Origin: Adiantum capillus-veneris
Lineage: Eukaryota; Streptophyta; Polypodiopsida; Polypodiales; Pteridaceae
DNA length: 64,000 nucleotides
Reading direction: 5' to 3'
Assembly (NCBI GenBank): GCA_014529385.2
Contig: CM043949.1
Coordinates: 109,365,977-109,429,976 of the forward strand
This document shows positions 17,735 to 29,328 of the stretch, in pieces (within the stretch, counting starts at the first letter, position 1; every line of letters begins with the position of its first letter). The position numbers and the translations under genes were made by a program. The notes under the pieces are model-generated. The model had not been told where the DNA came from and ran no database searches. It worked only from the letters and a program-made list of their open reading frames with translations.

Positions 17735-19357
17735 TCAGGCTGACTCACGAGCAAGCTTTCTTTCAACTACATCAGTTGAAGCTCTAGAGAGTTGGGCTAT
17801 GGGGACGTATGGTTCAACCTCCTGGACATGCAATGTCTTGGGTTTTATTTCCTTAGGCAATATCTCAGGGACTATGGCTTGAGTGGTAGGGCTAAGAGTT
17901 GGCTTTTGCGTTGTAACACCCCCAGTCCCCCAATCAATAGTGCATTTGGTGGCTATCATCCACGTGCGGCCTAGGTTTATATTACCCTCCATAGTTCCAG
18001 TAGGCATGACCAAAAAGTCTTGAGCTACAATTCCATTGTCATAACTGACAGAAGTGTGCCAGATTCCAAAAACCGTAGTTTTTTTCTTGTTGACACCCTT
18101 GACTTGGATAATACTCTCAGATAGAGGTGGCTTCCCTAGCTGACACCACACCCCATAGGATAGCAGATTATATTTAGCACCCGTGTCCAATAAGGCGTTA
18201 TATAGCACTTTTCCATAGGCACTATTTAACTCAATAGGGTATCGTAGAGGTGTGTCAGAGTCCAACCCATCCTCTTCGATTTCCATGTGTGCATAAGGGG
18301 CTAGAGGCACATACGATCGAGGCCCCATATTAGGTACTACGACACTAGGTAGTGGCACTGCGCTAACCGTAGATGTCATCGGTACATTCTCTGTCAGGCT
18401 TATCCCTGGAGTGAGCACTGTGTTTTCCTTGATAGAGGGTTGAGCCAAGTTAGGGAAGCTAAAGTTGTCGCTCGGAGGCTCAGATTGCATAGAGACCCCA
18501 GGTGAAATGACATAAGATGGGTCCATGGGACTCATTAGAGGAGTCTCCATTTGTGATAGAGTAGGCTGTTGAGCCTTGCTCGTATCCAGAAATCTCATGG
18601 GGCTAGTTGAGAGTATATTTACCCCTCGGTTTTGCCTTTCTGATTGAATAATGCCATGGATAACATTATAGATCATTTTCTGTTGATCTTCGATGCTCGT
18701 GGCACTAGAGGTGGATTGTACAATCTCTATCCATCCTACATGGTAGGCGTGGCCAGAGTGTAGATCCGTCAACACCTCAGTGTGGAGGTCGTATGTCCAA
18801 TGATCATTAATGAACAATCCTTCTAGAGTCGACGTGTTAACGGTTTCTTGTGAGGTAGAAGCAATGTTGCTCCCCGTGATTTTACTTGTCACCAACGGTA
18901 CTCTAGAGGGAACTTCTGAAGGAGGCAGCTCAACAGGGCCTTCTTGGTAAGAAGTTGGTAGGATATCCACATGGACACTCTTTGGGGGTGTGGGGTCCAC
19001 GTGCGATGTGAAAGGAGAGTCCACTTCTCCACCCCCTTCGTGTGCTTCATTTGCATCAGGTTCTGAGCGAGTAGCTCTACCTAATGTTTCCATGAAACGG
19101 CTAAACATACTAGTACTAGGCTGTGGAGCTTCGGGAGGTGCATGGCCTTCTCTCTCAGTGTTTTGGGTAGGGTATGCTTCCATGATCTCTGAGTCGGAGG
19201 AGGAATCACTAGCGGCTATTTTAGGGTCTTGGGTGGTGCTACCTTGTGTCCCCGCTGAGGGTCTAGAGCTTATCGTGGATGGGTAATGGGTGTCCGTATG
19301 AACATAGGCACTACCAATGTGATCGTGCTCTAACACTCGTCCAGAGCGTAGGTTCAT
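17735..19357 (-). CDS. Gag-protease-like ORF of a Tat/Athila-type gypsy fragment
   Basis: An uninterrupted 540-residue frame begins MNLRSGRVLEHDH, similar to the LRSGR start seen in Athila/Tat gag proteins. The first ~370 residues are Ser/Thr/Pro-rich and low in complexity. At about residues 375-475 it has a retropepsin-like domain (NALLDTGAKYNLLS with the DTG active site, later NINLGRTWM). No zinc knuckle or polymerase follows. A Tat/Athila-type primer site lies about 1 kb upstream (20338-20354). This is read as part of a retroelement fossil and not as a host gene. It may also be a non-autonomous element's own product. Confidence 0.6.
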   Translation of the reverse strand: MNLRSGRVLEHDHIGSAYVHTDTHYPSTISSRPSAGTQGSTTQDPKIAASDSSSDSEIMEAYPTQNTEREGHAPPEAPQPSTSMFSRFMETLGRATRSEPDANEAHEGGGEVDSPFTSHVDPTPPKSVHVDILPTSYQEGPVELPPSEVPSRVPLVTSKITGSNIASTSQETVNTSTLEGLFINDHWTYDLHTEVLTDLHSGHAYHVGWIEIVQSTSSATSIEDQQKMIYNVIHGIIQSERQNRGVNILSTSPMRFLDTSKAQQPTLSQMETPLMSPMDPSYVISPGVSMQSEPPSDNFSFPNLAQPSIKENTVLTPGISLTENVPMTSTVSAVPLPSVVVPNMGPRSYVPLAPYAHMEIEEDGLDSDTPLRYPIELNSAYGKVLYNALLDTGAKYNLLSYGVWCQLGKPPLSESIIQVKGVNKKKTTVFGIWHTSVSYDNGIVAQDFLVMPTGTMEGNINLGRTWMIATKCTIDWGTGGVTTQKPTLSPTTQAIVPEILPKEIKPKTLHVQEVEPYVPIAQLSRASTDVVERKLARESA

Positions 19358-20359
19358 ATGAATTGATCCCCTAGAAGTGTCAGTGAGTGCCCGTGAAGGC
19401 TGCTCACCTAGTATTTTTGGGTGTTTTGCAACCCAAGTCTTTCCTTAATTTGACTTTTTGGTCCTTTTTTTTCTGACCCGGCTATAGAATAGAGCGTATG
19501 ATAGCTCAAAACGAGCGTCTCGGTCAGAAGGTCGTGCCGTGCTTTACAGCCCTCCGTTTGGTCACTCTATGCTCTCGGAATCCCTAAAACTGTCAATTTC
19601 TAGTAGGGAACTAGGCCCAAACTAGAAAGTCTAAGGGTGCAAGTGGGAAGAGAAAGGAGGAGAGTGGAGGACTTGTCCCACATGCTCTCATTCTCTCTTG
19701 AAGGAGTAGGGTATATATATAAGAGTGAGTCTAGTATATATTATAAGATTGAGGACTGAGGCCTGGGCCTGGGCTTGGGCTTGGGCTTGGGGAAATGATC
19801 CCGATCCCGATCTATCTTTTATACAAACCAACCCGTCCGTTTTAAGAGTCACGTTTTTTATTTTCGAAAAATTTAACCGCCCGCTCACTCGCGTTTTTAT
19901 TTTCCGATTTTTTTTTTAATAATTTTTTTTTCAAAAAAATAAATTTTTATTTTTATTTTTTTTAATGCAGAAAATACAGAAATTGAAAACGCAGAAATTG
20001 AAAATGCAGAAATGCAGAAGTTGCAGAAATTGAAAAAACGCAAGAAATGCAGAAAATTGAAAAAGCACAGAAAATGCAGAAAATTGCAGAAATTGGAACT
20101 TGACAAAAAATTTAACACAGAAAACGCAGAAAATTGCAGAAATTGAAACTTGACAGAAAATGCAGAAAATGCAAAAACGCAAGAAATGCTAACTGTGCAG
20201 TGCAAACCAGAAAACGTAGAAAACGCAAAAAACAGAAATCTCCACACAACTACACACACTCATTCCCTGCCTTTCCTATGATAGAGATTGCACCACAAGA
20301 AAGCGTAAAGTGCTAACCGAGCTTAGTGTAGGGCATATCCCCGGCAACCACGCCAAAAA
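19358..20359 (-). other. Leader of the Tat/Athila-like fragment with simple repeats
   Basis: Between the primer site and the gag-protease frame there is no other gene. It holds a short GGGCTT-type hexamer repeat (about 19758-19795) and a purine-rich imperfect repeat of the unit GCAGAAATTGAAAA (about 19965-20245). Long leaders rich in simple sequence are common in this group. Confidence 0.55.
20338..20354 (-). other. Tat/Athila-type primer binding site
   Basis: The minus strand reads TTTTTGGCGTGGTTGCCGGG. This is close to the TGGCGCCGTTGCCGGGGA site used by Tat/Athila elements. It shows that the 540-residue frame belongs to a second LTR element, different from the iMet-primed one that surrounds it. 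Confidence 0.7.
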
Positions 20360-20950
20360 TGTGCGCTCCTTGCCGCACTGTCGAAGCAAGGGATTTGCCA
20401 ATACACCGTGTGCGAGCCACAAACGGCTCCAAGCACACAACAAGCCTAAACTAGCAAGCTCAAGGAAGCAAAGGGTGTGTCACTCACCGCTCTACGCTCG
20501 CCTTCGTGGTGGATTCCTCGCCGCGATGAAGAAGAAGCTGCAGTCGTGCCACGCTCAACCGCCTCGCCGCCGTCGTGCCTTCGTAATGCTCGATCGCACA
20601 CACACTCTCCCTCTCTCTCTCTCTCTCACACGCACACACACGAGGAGGTGAAGAAGAAGAAGATGGAGATGGAGCAAGAGCACTCTTCTATTGCACAAAT
20701 GAGAGAATGAGTAAAAATTAGGTTTAGTTGGCTTTTATATGAGTTCACCCCATTCACACTTGGGCGCCCATGCTTAGCCAACTAATCCTTTGAATGTCCC
20801 AGTTAAAGTGCGCCTCTCATCGGCGATCACTCTTACCCTTTTCCTATTGGTCCGACAAGCCCGGTACCTGACTCTAAATAATACAACGTTTATAGATCAT
20901 AGGGTGTCTGTGTGCCGTGAGGGTTAACAAATGACAAGGAGTCGGCCATG
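20360..20950 (-). repeat. LTR of the Tat/Athila-like fragment (outer edge approximate)
   Basis: The LTR should begin at TGTGCGCTCC (20360), right after the primer site. A minus-strand TATA box (CATATAAAAGCC) at about 20733 lies where an LTR promoter should be. No partner LTR was found between 17172 and 17735, so the fragment appears to have lost its 3' end. The right edge is not resolved. A mixed CT/CA run lies at about 20600-20640. Confidence 0.5.
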
Positions 20951-22180
20951 ACGAGCAACTTGCCCCCTGCATCAAGTTGAGCAACCGGATGTGCCAATCT
21001 CCTTGAGATTCCAAAACATTGAATATTTGCTATGCTTTATCATCAAATTGAATCGCTGACGAGCCATGCTTCAGATCAAGGTGGTAGGTAATCAAGCCAT
21101 GATTGAGTCGAATGAGTAATTGAATCATTGGTGCTTGGTATACAATAAAATTGTAATGCTTAAAATAAATGTCACAAGCCGTGCTTGTGCTTGGGATGCC
21201 GAAATTGCACTCACATCTGTTGCATGTAAAGAGTATCTTGCGATTCTCATGCATTACTTTATGTAGAGATACAGTAATGAATTGTAGACCAAGTTGTGCA
21301 GATAACAATGAAGTATGAGCATCATAATGCACCGACAAAGCGTACTTGAAATTGTTTGTCGAGGCATGTAAAATCGATTGCAAATCCAGATTGACCAAAA
21401 ACATCCGGCCTAACCATTGTGTTATATCAAGCACGATAAACTTCCAAGACATGCCATGCATGCTTGATCGTACTGATGATGGAGAACACTTGTGCTTTTT
21501 ATGCTTATGCTAACCACAGAAGCACCTTGTGCTTGGTACCGGCCTTGATTGTGGATGCACTTACACGTCTTGTGCATGCGAGAGTTACAGAGCATGTCTG
21601 AAAAATTTGGCAAACAAAAAAGAAAATCTATGCATACCTTGCCTTTGAAGGTGAGAGACAAATTGTAGTCATGTCATCCAAGAGCTACATCAGTCGTCAT
21701 CGCAGTTGCTTGGATGCAAGAGTTGCATCACTAACGATGCTTCGGCCAGGTCTTGAAAATCCTAGAAGGTACGACCTTGCGGGGTTATTTGTTCATTCTC
21801 GATGTTAATTTCAGATTGCTGCAAATCTGTTGTGTCGTGCCCCCAATGTAACAGCTGCCTTGGAAGCCACGATCGAAACCAAGTCGTTGCCCTTGCTTCG
21901 ATGAGGTTGGTGTGACAGGCCCTTAGGGTGGCCCGTGGGCACCGTAGGGCGCCCAACCATGTGAAAAATTAAACAATTTGGTGATGGCAGTTCGCTTCCG
22001 CCTGTGCAAACCCAAGATTCCACGTGAGCACATGCTAAGAGGTTATTGGGCTAGCTTCCTGTGTTGACTTTGCTACCTTGGCCGAGGGAAAACCCGATGA
22101 GAGCATGCATGCCTGATTTGGTGCAGGTTGCCAGATCTGCATGGGCCTCTCTCGGGGTGCTTTCGCACGGCTATAACTCA
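20951..22180. other. Interval with no recognised gene inside the short-LTR element
   Basis: Minus-strand open frames at 21030-21461 (143 residues) and 21422-21661 have no motif I recognise. Loosely similar pieces of the form GTGCTTGG...TGCATG recur several times (about 21140-21200, 21500-21590, 21690-21730), suggesting old internal duplication. Confidence 0.4.
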
Positions 22181-22181
22181 G

Positions 22182-23060
22182 TCAATACTCGCCAGGCAAG
22201 AGGCCGATTTTACTGCCTACTTGTCGGGCCTTGCCTTCCTTGCAACCAAAGCCTTCCCCATAGCCTTTTTGAGATGCTTCGTGATGGCTTGGATACTTGC
22301 TGAGCCAAACCTCCCAACGGAGATCTACAATAGTTTCTGTAAGAGCCACTCTCACTTCAATGGGATTATTCAAAACATAGTATGATGTAGCGAACCGTGT
22401 GGCACAGAAGATTTGAAGTGCTTTTTTTGGAGACTTGGAGCGAAATAAAGCATATGTAAATTGATGTTCCCATATAAACTTGACTATGTGATTGGCATCA
22501 ATAAGAACCAGTTTTATGAATGATAATCTACCCATATCCTTTAGAAGTAAATTCAGGGTGTGAGCTGCACATCCAATCCATGTAATTCTGAGTACTTTTC
22601 CATAATGGCTAAACCCTTTGTAGTTTGAAGCATTATCTGTAACAATAGCTGTTACATTCTTTGGTCCACCCAGTCAAGCAATAGCTCGCTCATATACCTT
22701 TGTCAAGTAGAGAGATGTCTTCTCTTTCAATGATCTATCAATGGCCTCCAAAAACATTGCACCTTTGGGACAAGTTACCATGACATTAATCAATGGTGTT
22801 TTCTGACAGCTGGTCCATCCATCAAGGGCTATGGTATAGCCAAATGCTAGAACAAAGTCAAGAACTATTCACCTAAGAATCACTTCTGTATTGCTCTTGA
22901 CTTTGTCAACATACTCTGGTCGCATTATAGATGAATCCTTTTTTTGCATTTGACATTAGGGCATCTTTGAAAATAGAATTTATTATGAAATTAAATGAGA
23001 TTCCACAAGCCATGATGGCTTGTGTCCACTTTTTTGTAGACCACCTTGCTTGCCTACTTC
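22182..23060 (-). pseudogene. hAT-family transposase fragment (DUF659 region)
   Basis: On the minus strand, in order: ARWSTKKWTQAIMACGISFN (N-terminal ISF.. block), YTIALDGWTSCQKTPLINVM (the tDGWT..k...lin motif of DUF659), CPKGAMFLEAIDRS, VTAIVTDNASNYKG, TWIGCAAHTLNLLLKDMG, and CATRFATSYYVLNN. This is the standard series in plant hAT transposases, which cut and paste DNA with 8-bp target duplications. In-frame stops and frame changes interrupt it, and the C-terminal dimerisation region was not seen. No hAT terminal inverted repeats were recognised around it. It starts just after a GA microsatellite and sits inside the short-LTR element, so it is either captured or a decayed insertion. Confidence 0.82.
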
Positions 23061-23072
23061 GCCATGCGAATA

Positions 23073-23173
<101 letters not shown>

Positions 23174-23239
23174 ATGCAAAATCCATGCGAGACCTCCATC
23201 TCCCCTCTTCCATAGCTCCCTTCTTCCTTCTGCCACCTT

Positions 23240-23251
23240 GCTTTGATACCA
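23240..23251 (-). other. Primer binding site of the short-LTR element (tRNA-iMet type)
   Basis: The minus strand reads TGGTATCAAAGC one base inside the right LTR. It matches the plant initiator-Met primer site with one change and confirms minus orientation. Confidence 0.85.
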
Positions 23252-23252
23252 G

Positions 23253-23417
23253 TGAAAGGGCATAGGGAGATAGACATGCCAATAACCACCCAACCATACC
23301 TATGTATAGGCCCTTGGACCTTTGGCGCTTAGCTATATATAGCCCCTGTACCACATGTGGATCCATCGGCCCTTGGCCACGGCCGTGCCCTCCTATAGTC
23401 CTACCCTTAGCATGACA
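23253..23417 (-). repeat. 5' LTR of the short-LTR element
   Basis: 165 bp, the direct partner of 17009-17173 with about 11 differences. It is followed by the CCCAT target duplication at 23418-23422. Confidence 0.92.
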
Positions 23418-23746
23418 CCCATAAAACCTTCCAAAGAAAGATTTTTATCGCCACCGGCCTTTGAGGACCCCAGATGTTATTTGTTATCGCCACCCATCTT
23501 GACTCCAACCAATGCTTCCCCGTTGCTTGTTCAAGGGGAAGAATCAATCAACCGATATCATTAAAGTGTGATATATAGCCTTGGCTTGCGGTACTAAAGT
23601 GTCTGTCCTTGGGCCATCTCCATGACTTCCACTCGAGCTTGGACACACACATAGGCATACAATACTTGTCAAGCCCCTCAACAACTCTATTCATTAGCAA
23701 CCTTTCAACCCCATTGAGGTGGAATTGGGTAGCCAAATCTTTCTAG
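23418..23746 (-). mobile_element. LINE-A, 5' part (truncated) upstream of the zf-RVT domain
   Basis: The minus strand encodes ATQFHLNGVERLLMNRVVEG, then WRWPKDRHFSTASQGYISHF, then KIFLWKVL. This is the segment that leads into zf-RVT in plant LINEs (W.w..d..FS..s.Y; fLWk). It continues directly into the 16408-17008 part across the inserted LTR element. The start at 23746 abuts the 13-bp target duplication, so the LINE was truncated on insertion and only ~0.93 kb was ever present here. Confidence 0.8.
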
Positions 23747-23759
23747 ATGAGCCCATAAA
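23747..23759. repeat. Target site duplication of LINE-A (right copy)
   Basis: ATGAGCCCATAAA, identical to 16395-16407. Confidence 0.85.
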
Positions 23760-24117
23760 ATCTTAAAAAATTTGAGTTCAAGCATCTCGAACCGAGAGGG
23801 AACCAATATCTTTTTGACAAGTTACAAAAGATAATGACTTGAGATATTTTTGAAAGATTGATAAGGGGTAATTCAAAGTTTGAAAACTATGGGTGTCTTG
23901 GGAATTTCCTCAACATAGTTAAGGGCTTTCCTCAGACTTTCCCTTTTATTTTTATGAGTGTGTGACCCATCCTCCGGATGGCAAGGGGGTGATGGGCATG
24001 GCGATGCCTGTGAGCAAAGGAGCGAGAGCGACAGTGAGCAAGAGAGACAAAGAGGGAGTGCATTGCTAGCTACCCTTTTAGCTTGACAACAACACATCTC
24101 TAAGTAGTAATCCATCT
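23760..24117. other. Interval without a recognised gene
   Basis: No coding similarity seen. The minus-strand frame at 23873-24115 is low-complexity Ser/Leu/Cys and is not convincing. Confidence 0.5.
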
Positions 24118-27100
24118 TTCTAGAGGATGCAAAGTGAGGTCATCTCTCTAGATGTATGACCTGCGCTTAAATCTTGAGGCACGTGGCAAAAAATTCATAG
24201 ATATATTGTTAGCGGGGGTCAACCTGTTGAAAGAAAACGTCATGCTTGGCAATGCCTTGGTTGACATGTATGCAAAATGTGGTGTACTTCAAAAAGCATA
24301 GAAAGTTCTTGAGGAGCTACCTATCCCGGATGTTGTCTCTTTGACTTAAGTGATTTCAAGATATGCAAAACAGGGGCAAGGCCAGGAAGCTATGGGCTGT
24401 TTTCGGTGGATGCAAAGCAAAGGCATCTCTCCAGATGCAATCACTTAGGCTTGCATCTTGAAGGTGTGTGGAACCACTCAAGGTGCTGATACGGGCAAAA
24501 ACATTCATGATGTTATTGTTAGTCAAGGGGCCGATGAAAGAAAATGCGGCGCTTGGCACTGCCTTGGTTGACATGTATGCCAAATATGGTCTACTTCAGA
24601 AAGCACAAAAAGTGCTTGAGGAGCTGCCCTATCTGCAATGTAATCTCTTGGAGTGCATTGATTCCTAGATATGCCCAAGAGGGCAAGGCCAAGATGATTT
24701 GGTCTTGTTTAGTAAATGCAAGGGGCATGAACTGAATGCAATAAACTCTAGGAATTGAATGCGGCAAGGTTGATTGGGATCTATAATTTGATTAGTTCTC
24801 ATCGACCTTTGAGCAAGGGATTCAAGCAGTTCTCGTTCAGCTCATATCTTTATGCAACAATCTGGCCAACTCTCATGCAAAGGCAAGGACGGCCGGCAAT
24901 GCTTCAGAATATCAAGGAGAAAGATTGTATGTGTCAAGCAAGGCCTGCTACTGGCAAGGCAAAGCTCTTTCTATCATGAATTTGCTTGACAAAGGAGGCA
25001 AAGATGCTTGGCATGACCGACTATTTGTTACAATTTAAGAAGCCGGTATAGTAGTCTCTCTCTCAATCTCCAAGTTTTGGGTTTGAATTTTTGCTAGGGC
25101 ATGGCTCCTAGGCAAAGTTTTTTTGAGCTTAAGTCTATCAAGACACAATTGTACATGGTGAAGCACGGCTTCTATACATGTGAGGCATCCTACATAGTCA
25201 AAACACACCATATGTGATGATACGAATCCCGATACCAAGGGTAGTGATTCAAGCCTTGGTAGGTAAGAAAGCACATCAAGGACAACAAGTGGAAAATTTT
25301 CAAGTTTTTTACTATTTCAATGTGTTTTGTGTCTTTATTCTACAGAGAATTGTGACGTGGTAAGCAAGCTATTTTGAGGCAAGCAGGCCAAGGATACCTT
25401 CTACGAGGCACCATTGGACAATTTAAGGTACGCTTTTGGAGTGCAATTAAGATATACATCAATTGCAAATACTTTTATGGTTATCAATACGATGTTCCAT
25501 TTGACAAAGTCAATTATCCATAAATGATAAACACGACTGATTCTATTTTGCCGTGATATATAGATATGGGCAGAAGCGTTCATTGGCTAAAAAGCACGGT
25601 ACCTGTACACAGACCCAACACCCCCCAATGCTAAATGGCATGTGATCTATTTGAGAGACATCACGAGGAATTTAGTCTTTTGTTTAGTGTAGCTCATAAT
25701 GAATCATGTTCATCACATTTTAGCTCGATCCCAATTGGCTACGATGGCACTATATACCGCCTTGAGGGGGATCCCTTTGGTGGTAGATTTTGTTACAAAC
25801 AAAAACTTTGCTACATGCCTGGGTAGCTTTCGGAGCTTCATTCGTGATGATGCTTCTTCTATGACGAGCTGTTGCTGCAGTGCCCTTCCAATCCCACCTG
25901 GTCGCTTGCAATAGGTTGAAGTACATTGCCCGCAATTGGTTGCGCTCCTTAGGTGGATCTAACCTGGCCCTTTTACCCTATGCAAAGCTATGTAATGTGG
26001 CCTATTATGCCAATGGAAGAAATGCATGGGGTAACACTATGGATACAATCATCTATGCTTTCATATTCAAGGTATGTGACACTATGCAAGATGCTAAAAT
26101 GGGAAAAGGAATTCACAATGATATTAATAGTCAGGAGCTATTGCAAAAAAATGCAGTGCTTTGCACTGCCTTGGTTGACATGTATGCCAAGTGTGGTGCA
26201 ATTCACAAAGCATGAAAAGTGCTCCAACAACTTCCTATCTAGAATGTTGACTCGTGGAATGCACTGATTGTGGGATATGCCAAACAGGGACAAGGTAAGG
26301 AAGCTAATTTCAACGGATGCAAAGTGAGGGCATCTCTTCACATGAAGACATCTATGATTTCGTCTTGAAGCTAAGGCATGTGAAGATGCTAATATGTGCA
26401 AAATAATTCACAATAATATTTTTAATTAGGGGATGTTGAGAAAAAACACCATGTTTTGGTAGTGCCTTGCTTCAACATGTATGCCAAAGATGCTTGAGGT
26501 TGTGGGGGATGTCGTCTCTTGGAGTGCATTAATTGGTCACTATGCCTAATAGGGGTAGGGCCACAAAGCTTTGGGTTGGATGCAAAGTAAGGGTGTCTTT
26601 CTAGATTGAAATGTGGTGCATGGCAATACCTTGGTCAACATGTATGCCGAATGTGGTCTAGTTCAAAAATCACAAAAAGTGCTCAAGGAGCTGCCTGACC
26701 GAGATATCATCTCTAGGAGTGAATTGATTTTTAGATATGCCCAATAGAGATAGGGCCAATAAAATTTAGATTGTTTTAAACAGATGGAGCCGAGGGCATC
26801 TCCTAGCTGCAATCACCTATGCCTGCATCTTGAAGGCCTGTGGCACTACACAATATGTTGATATGAGAAAAGAATTTGCAATGATTTTAATAGTCTGGAG
26901 CTATTGGCAAAAGTTGTAGTGCTTGGCATTGCCTTGACCAACATGTATGCCAAGTGCTGTGCAGTTCTTTAGAAAGCATGAAGTGTGGTACAGTTCTTTA
27001 GAAAGAACAAAAAGTTCTTGAGGAGCTTCGTATCTAGAACGTCAACTCTTTGAATGAACTAATTGTGGGATATGCCGGATAGGTGTAGGGCAAGGAAGCT

Positions 27101-28661
27101 CTAGAATGTTTTAGCAGATGCAAAGTGAGGAAATCTCTCCAGATGAAGCCACCTATGCTTTTGTCTTGAAGGCATGTGGCACTATGCAAAACACTGATAT
27201 AAGAAAAATAATTTACAATGATATTGTTAATTAGGGGTTTTTGATAAAAAACATCATGCTTGGCAATGCCTTGGTTGACATGTATGCCAAAGATGCTTGA
27301 GGAGCTACCTGTGAGGGATGTCATCTCTTAGAGTTCCATAAGAATATGTGATACTTGGCATTGCCTTGGTTGACATGTATGCCAAATGTGGTCTACTTTA
27401 GAAAGCACCAAAAGTGCTTGAGGAGTCACCTGTCCATGATCTCACCTCTTGGAGTACGTTGATTTTTGGGTATGCCCAACTCGGGTAGGGCAAAAAGCTT
27501 CAGGCTAGTTTCAACCGTATGCAAATTGAGCGAATCTCTCGAGTTGCAATCACCTATGCTTGCATCCTGAAGGCACATGGCACTACACAAGATACTAATA
27601 TGGGGAAAAAAAATTGACAATGATATTAATAGTTAGGGGCTATTGGAACAAAACATTGCTTGGCATTGCCTTGGTCGACATGTATGCCATGTGTGGTGCA
27701 ATTTAAAAGCATGAAAAGTGCTTGAGGAATGCATTGATTGTGCGATATCATCCAATATGGGCAGGACAAGGAAGCTATTTTAAGTGGATGCAAAGTGAGG
27801 ACATCTCTCCAGATGAAGCCACATATGCTTTCTTCATGAATGCATGTGGCACTATGCAAAAGGATAATATGTGCAAAGGGTTTCACAATGATATTGTTTA
27901 ACAAGGTTGTTGAGAAAAAAACATCATGATTGGCAATGCCTTTATCGACATGTATGCCAAAGATGCTTGAGGAGCTGCCTATGTAGGACGCCGTCTCTTG
28001 GAGTGCATTGATTTTTGTCTATGCCCCAATAGGGGTCGGGCCACAAAGCTCTGGGCTGCTTTTAGCAGATGCAAAGTGGGGGCACCTCTCTAGATGAAAA
28101 TGTGGTGCTTTGTACTACCTTGGTTGACATGATTGCCAAATGTTTTCCTTTTTAAAAAGCACAAAAAGTGCTTGAGGTGCTACCTATCAGTGATGTTGTC
28201 TCTTGGAGTGTACCGACTTTGAATATGCCCAATAGGGGTAGGGCTAAGAAGCTTTGGGTTGTCCTTAATAGATGCCACCAAGGGCATCTCTCACTTATGC
28301 CTGCATCTTGAGAGCATGTGGCACTATGCAAGGCGCTTGCATGTGCAAAAGAATTCACAACATTATTAATAGGTAGGGGCTAATGGAAACACTACCTTAG
28401 TACACTTTAGAGAGCATAAAAAGTGTTTGAGGAAATTCCTATCCGGAATGTCGACTTTTGGAAGGCACTCATCACGGTATATGCCGAACTAGGGTACAAC
28501 GAGGAAGCTCCAAGCTATTTTTACCGAATGCAAAGTGAGGACATCTCTCCAAATGAAGCCACCTACCCTTTCATCTTGAAAGCATGTGGCACTATGAAAG
28601 ACGTTGATATGTGCAAAAGAATTCACAATGATGTTGTTAATCAAGGGCTGTTGAAAAATGA
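24118..28661 (+). pseudogene. Decayed pentatricopeptide-repeat (PPR) array, left half
   Basis: Many plus-strand segments encode PLS-class PPR units: GTALVDMYAKCG, LQKAQKVLEELP, VVSWSALI.GYAQ, EA...F.RMQSE.ISP, TYACILKACGTMQD, GKRIHNDI. Intact PPR proteins of this class bind organelle RNA in a sequence-specific way. Here every unit carries stops or frame changes. The longest open piece is 28423-28683 (86 residues). About eleven LVDMYAK motifs are present. A ~1.2 kb stretch at 24750-25930 does not match PPR. The array stops at 28661, where the CACTA transposon begins, and resumes at 43590. No start codon with a targeting peptide or terminal E/DYW domain was seen, so it may never have been a single gene. 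Confidence 0.88.
24750..25930. other. Non-PPR interval inside the PPR array
   Basis: No PPR similarity and no recognised gene. Short open frames on both strands lack motifs. It may be an old insertion or a region decayed beyond recognition. I did not find clear flanking duplications. Confidence 0.4.
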
Positions 28662-28664
28662 CAT
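28662..28664. repeat. CAT target duplication of the CACTA element (left copy)
   Basis: CAT precedes the left terminus and also follows the right terminus (43587-43589). Three-base duplications are the rule for CACTA transposons. Confidence 0.85.
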
Positions 28665-28677
28665 CACTACAAGAGGT
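28665..28677 (+). repeat. Left terminal inverted repeat of the CACTA element
   Basis: CACTACAAGAGGT, 13 bp, matching the right end perfectly. Confidence 0.95.
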
Positions 28678-28680
28678 AAT

Positions 28681-28805
28681 TAATAGTAGCGACGCTCGTA
28701 GTGCGACGCTCAAATGTGAAAAACCATGGCATCGCTATGGGCGTCGCTAAGTTAATTGTAACTTAGCGACGCTCATAGCAACGCCTATAGCGACGCCGTC
28801 AGGGC
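28681..28805. promoter_or_regulatory. Left subterminal repeats of the CACTA element
   Basis: At least six copies of a motif close to TAGCGACGCT or its complement occur here, for example around 28687, 28702, 28740, 28764, 28782 and 28792. In En/Spm, short subterminal repeats are bound by the TNPA protein and are needed for excision. By analogy these are the binding sites of this element's second protein. Confidence 0.8.
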
Positions 28806-28889
28806 TAAAAAAAATAACCAAGAGCGTCCGAAAACTCAGATCTCAAATCTGAGTTTTCAGCACACGCTCAAGCAAGCAAGGTAACGCGC

Positions 28890-29007
28890 GCTCTCCCTCT
28901 CTCTCTCTTTCTTCTCCACACACACACACACACACACACACGAGGAGAGGAAGGAGAGCCAGGTAGGCTCCTTCCCTCTCCTCACTCTCATGTTCCCTTC
29001 CCCTCTT

Positions 29008-29040
<33 letters not shown>

Positions 29041-29050
29041 TTGTGTTTTT

Positions 29051-29102
<52 letters not shown>

Positions 29103-29252
29103 ACAAGCATAAACAAAAAATGCACACACACATGCATAAACAAAGAATGCACACACACATTGAGAGAGGAAAAGAGAGAGAGAGAGCATGCATAAACCAA
29201 AAACGCACACACACATGCATAAACAAAGAATGCACACACACATTGAGAGAGG

Positions 29253-29320
<68 letters not shown>
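28890..29320. repeat. Compound CT/CA/GA microsatellite block with a duplicated 90-bp unit
   Basis: CT (28895-28920), CA (28919-28942), CT/CA (about 29010-29040), GA (29055-29101) and a final GA run (29250-29319) follow one another. Between them a unit of the type CACACACATGCATAAACAAAGAATGC ending in GAGAGAGGAAAAGAGAG is present twice (about 29120-29190 and 29205-29260). Long low-complexity open frames on both strands come from these repeats. Confidence 0.85.
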
Positions 29321-29321
<1 letters not shown>

Positions 29322-29328
29322 TTAACAT

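Noticed and set aside
24118-28661. A functional PPR gene or a CRISPR-like repeat array
   Set aside because: Units are PPR-derived but every one is broken by stops or frame changes. Repeat length and spacing do not fit CRISPR, and the genome is eukaryotic.
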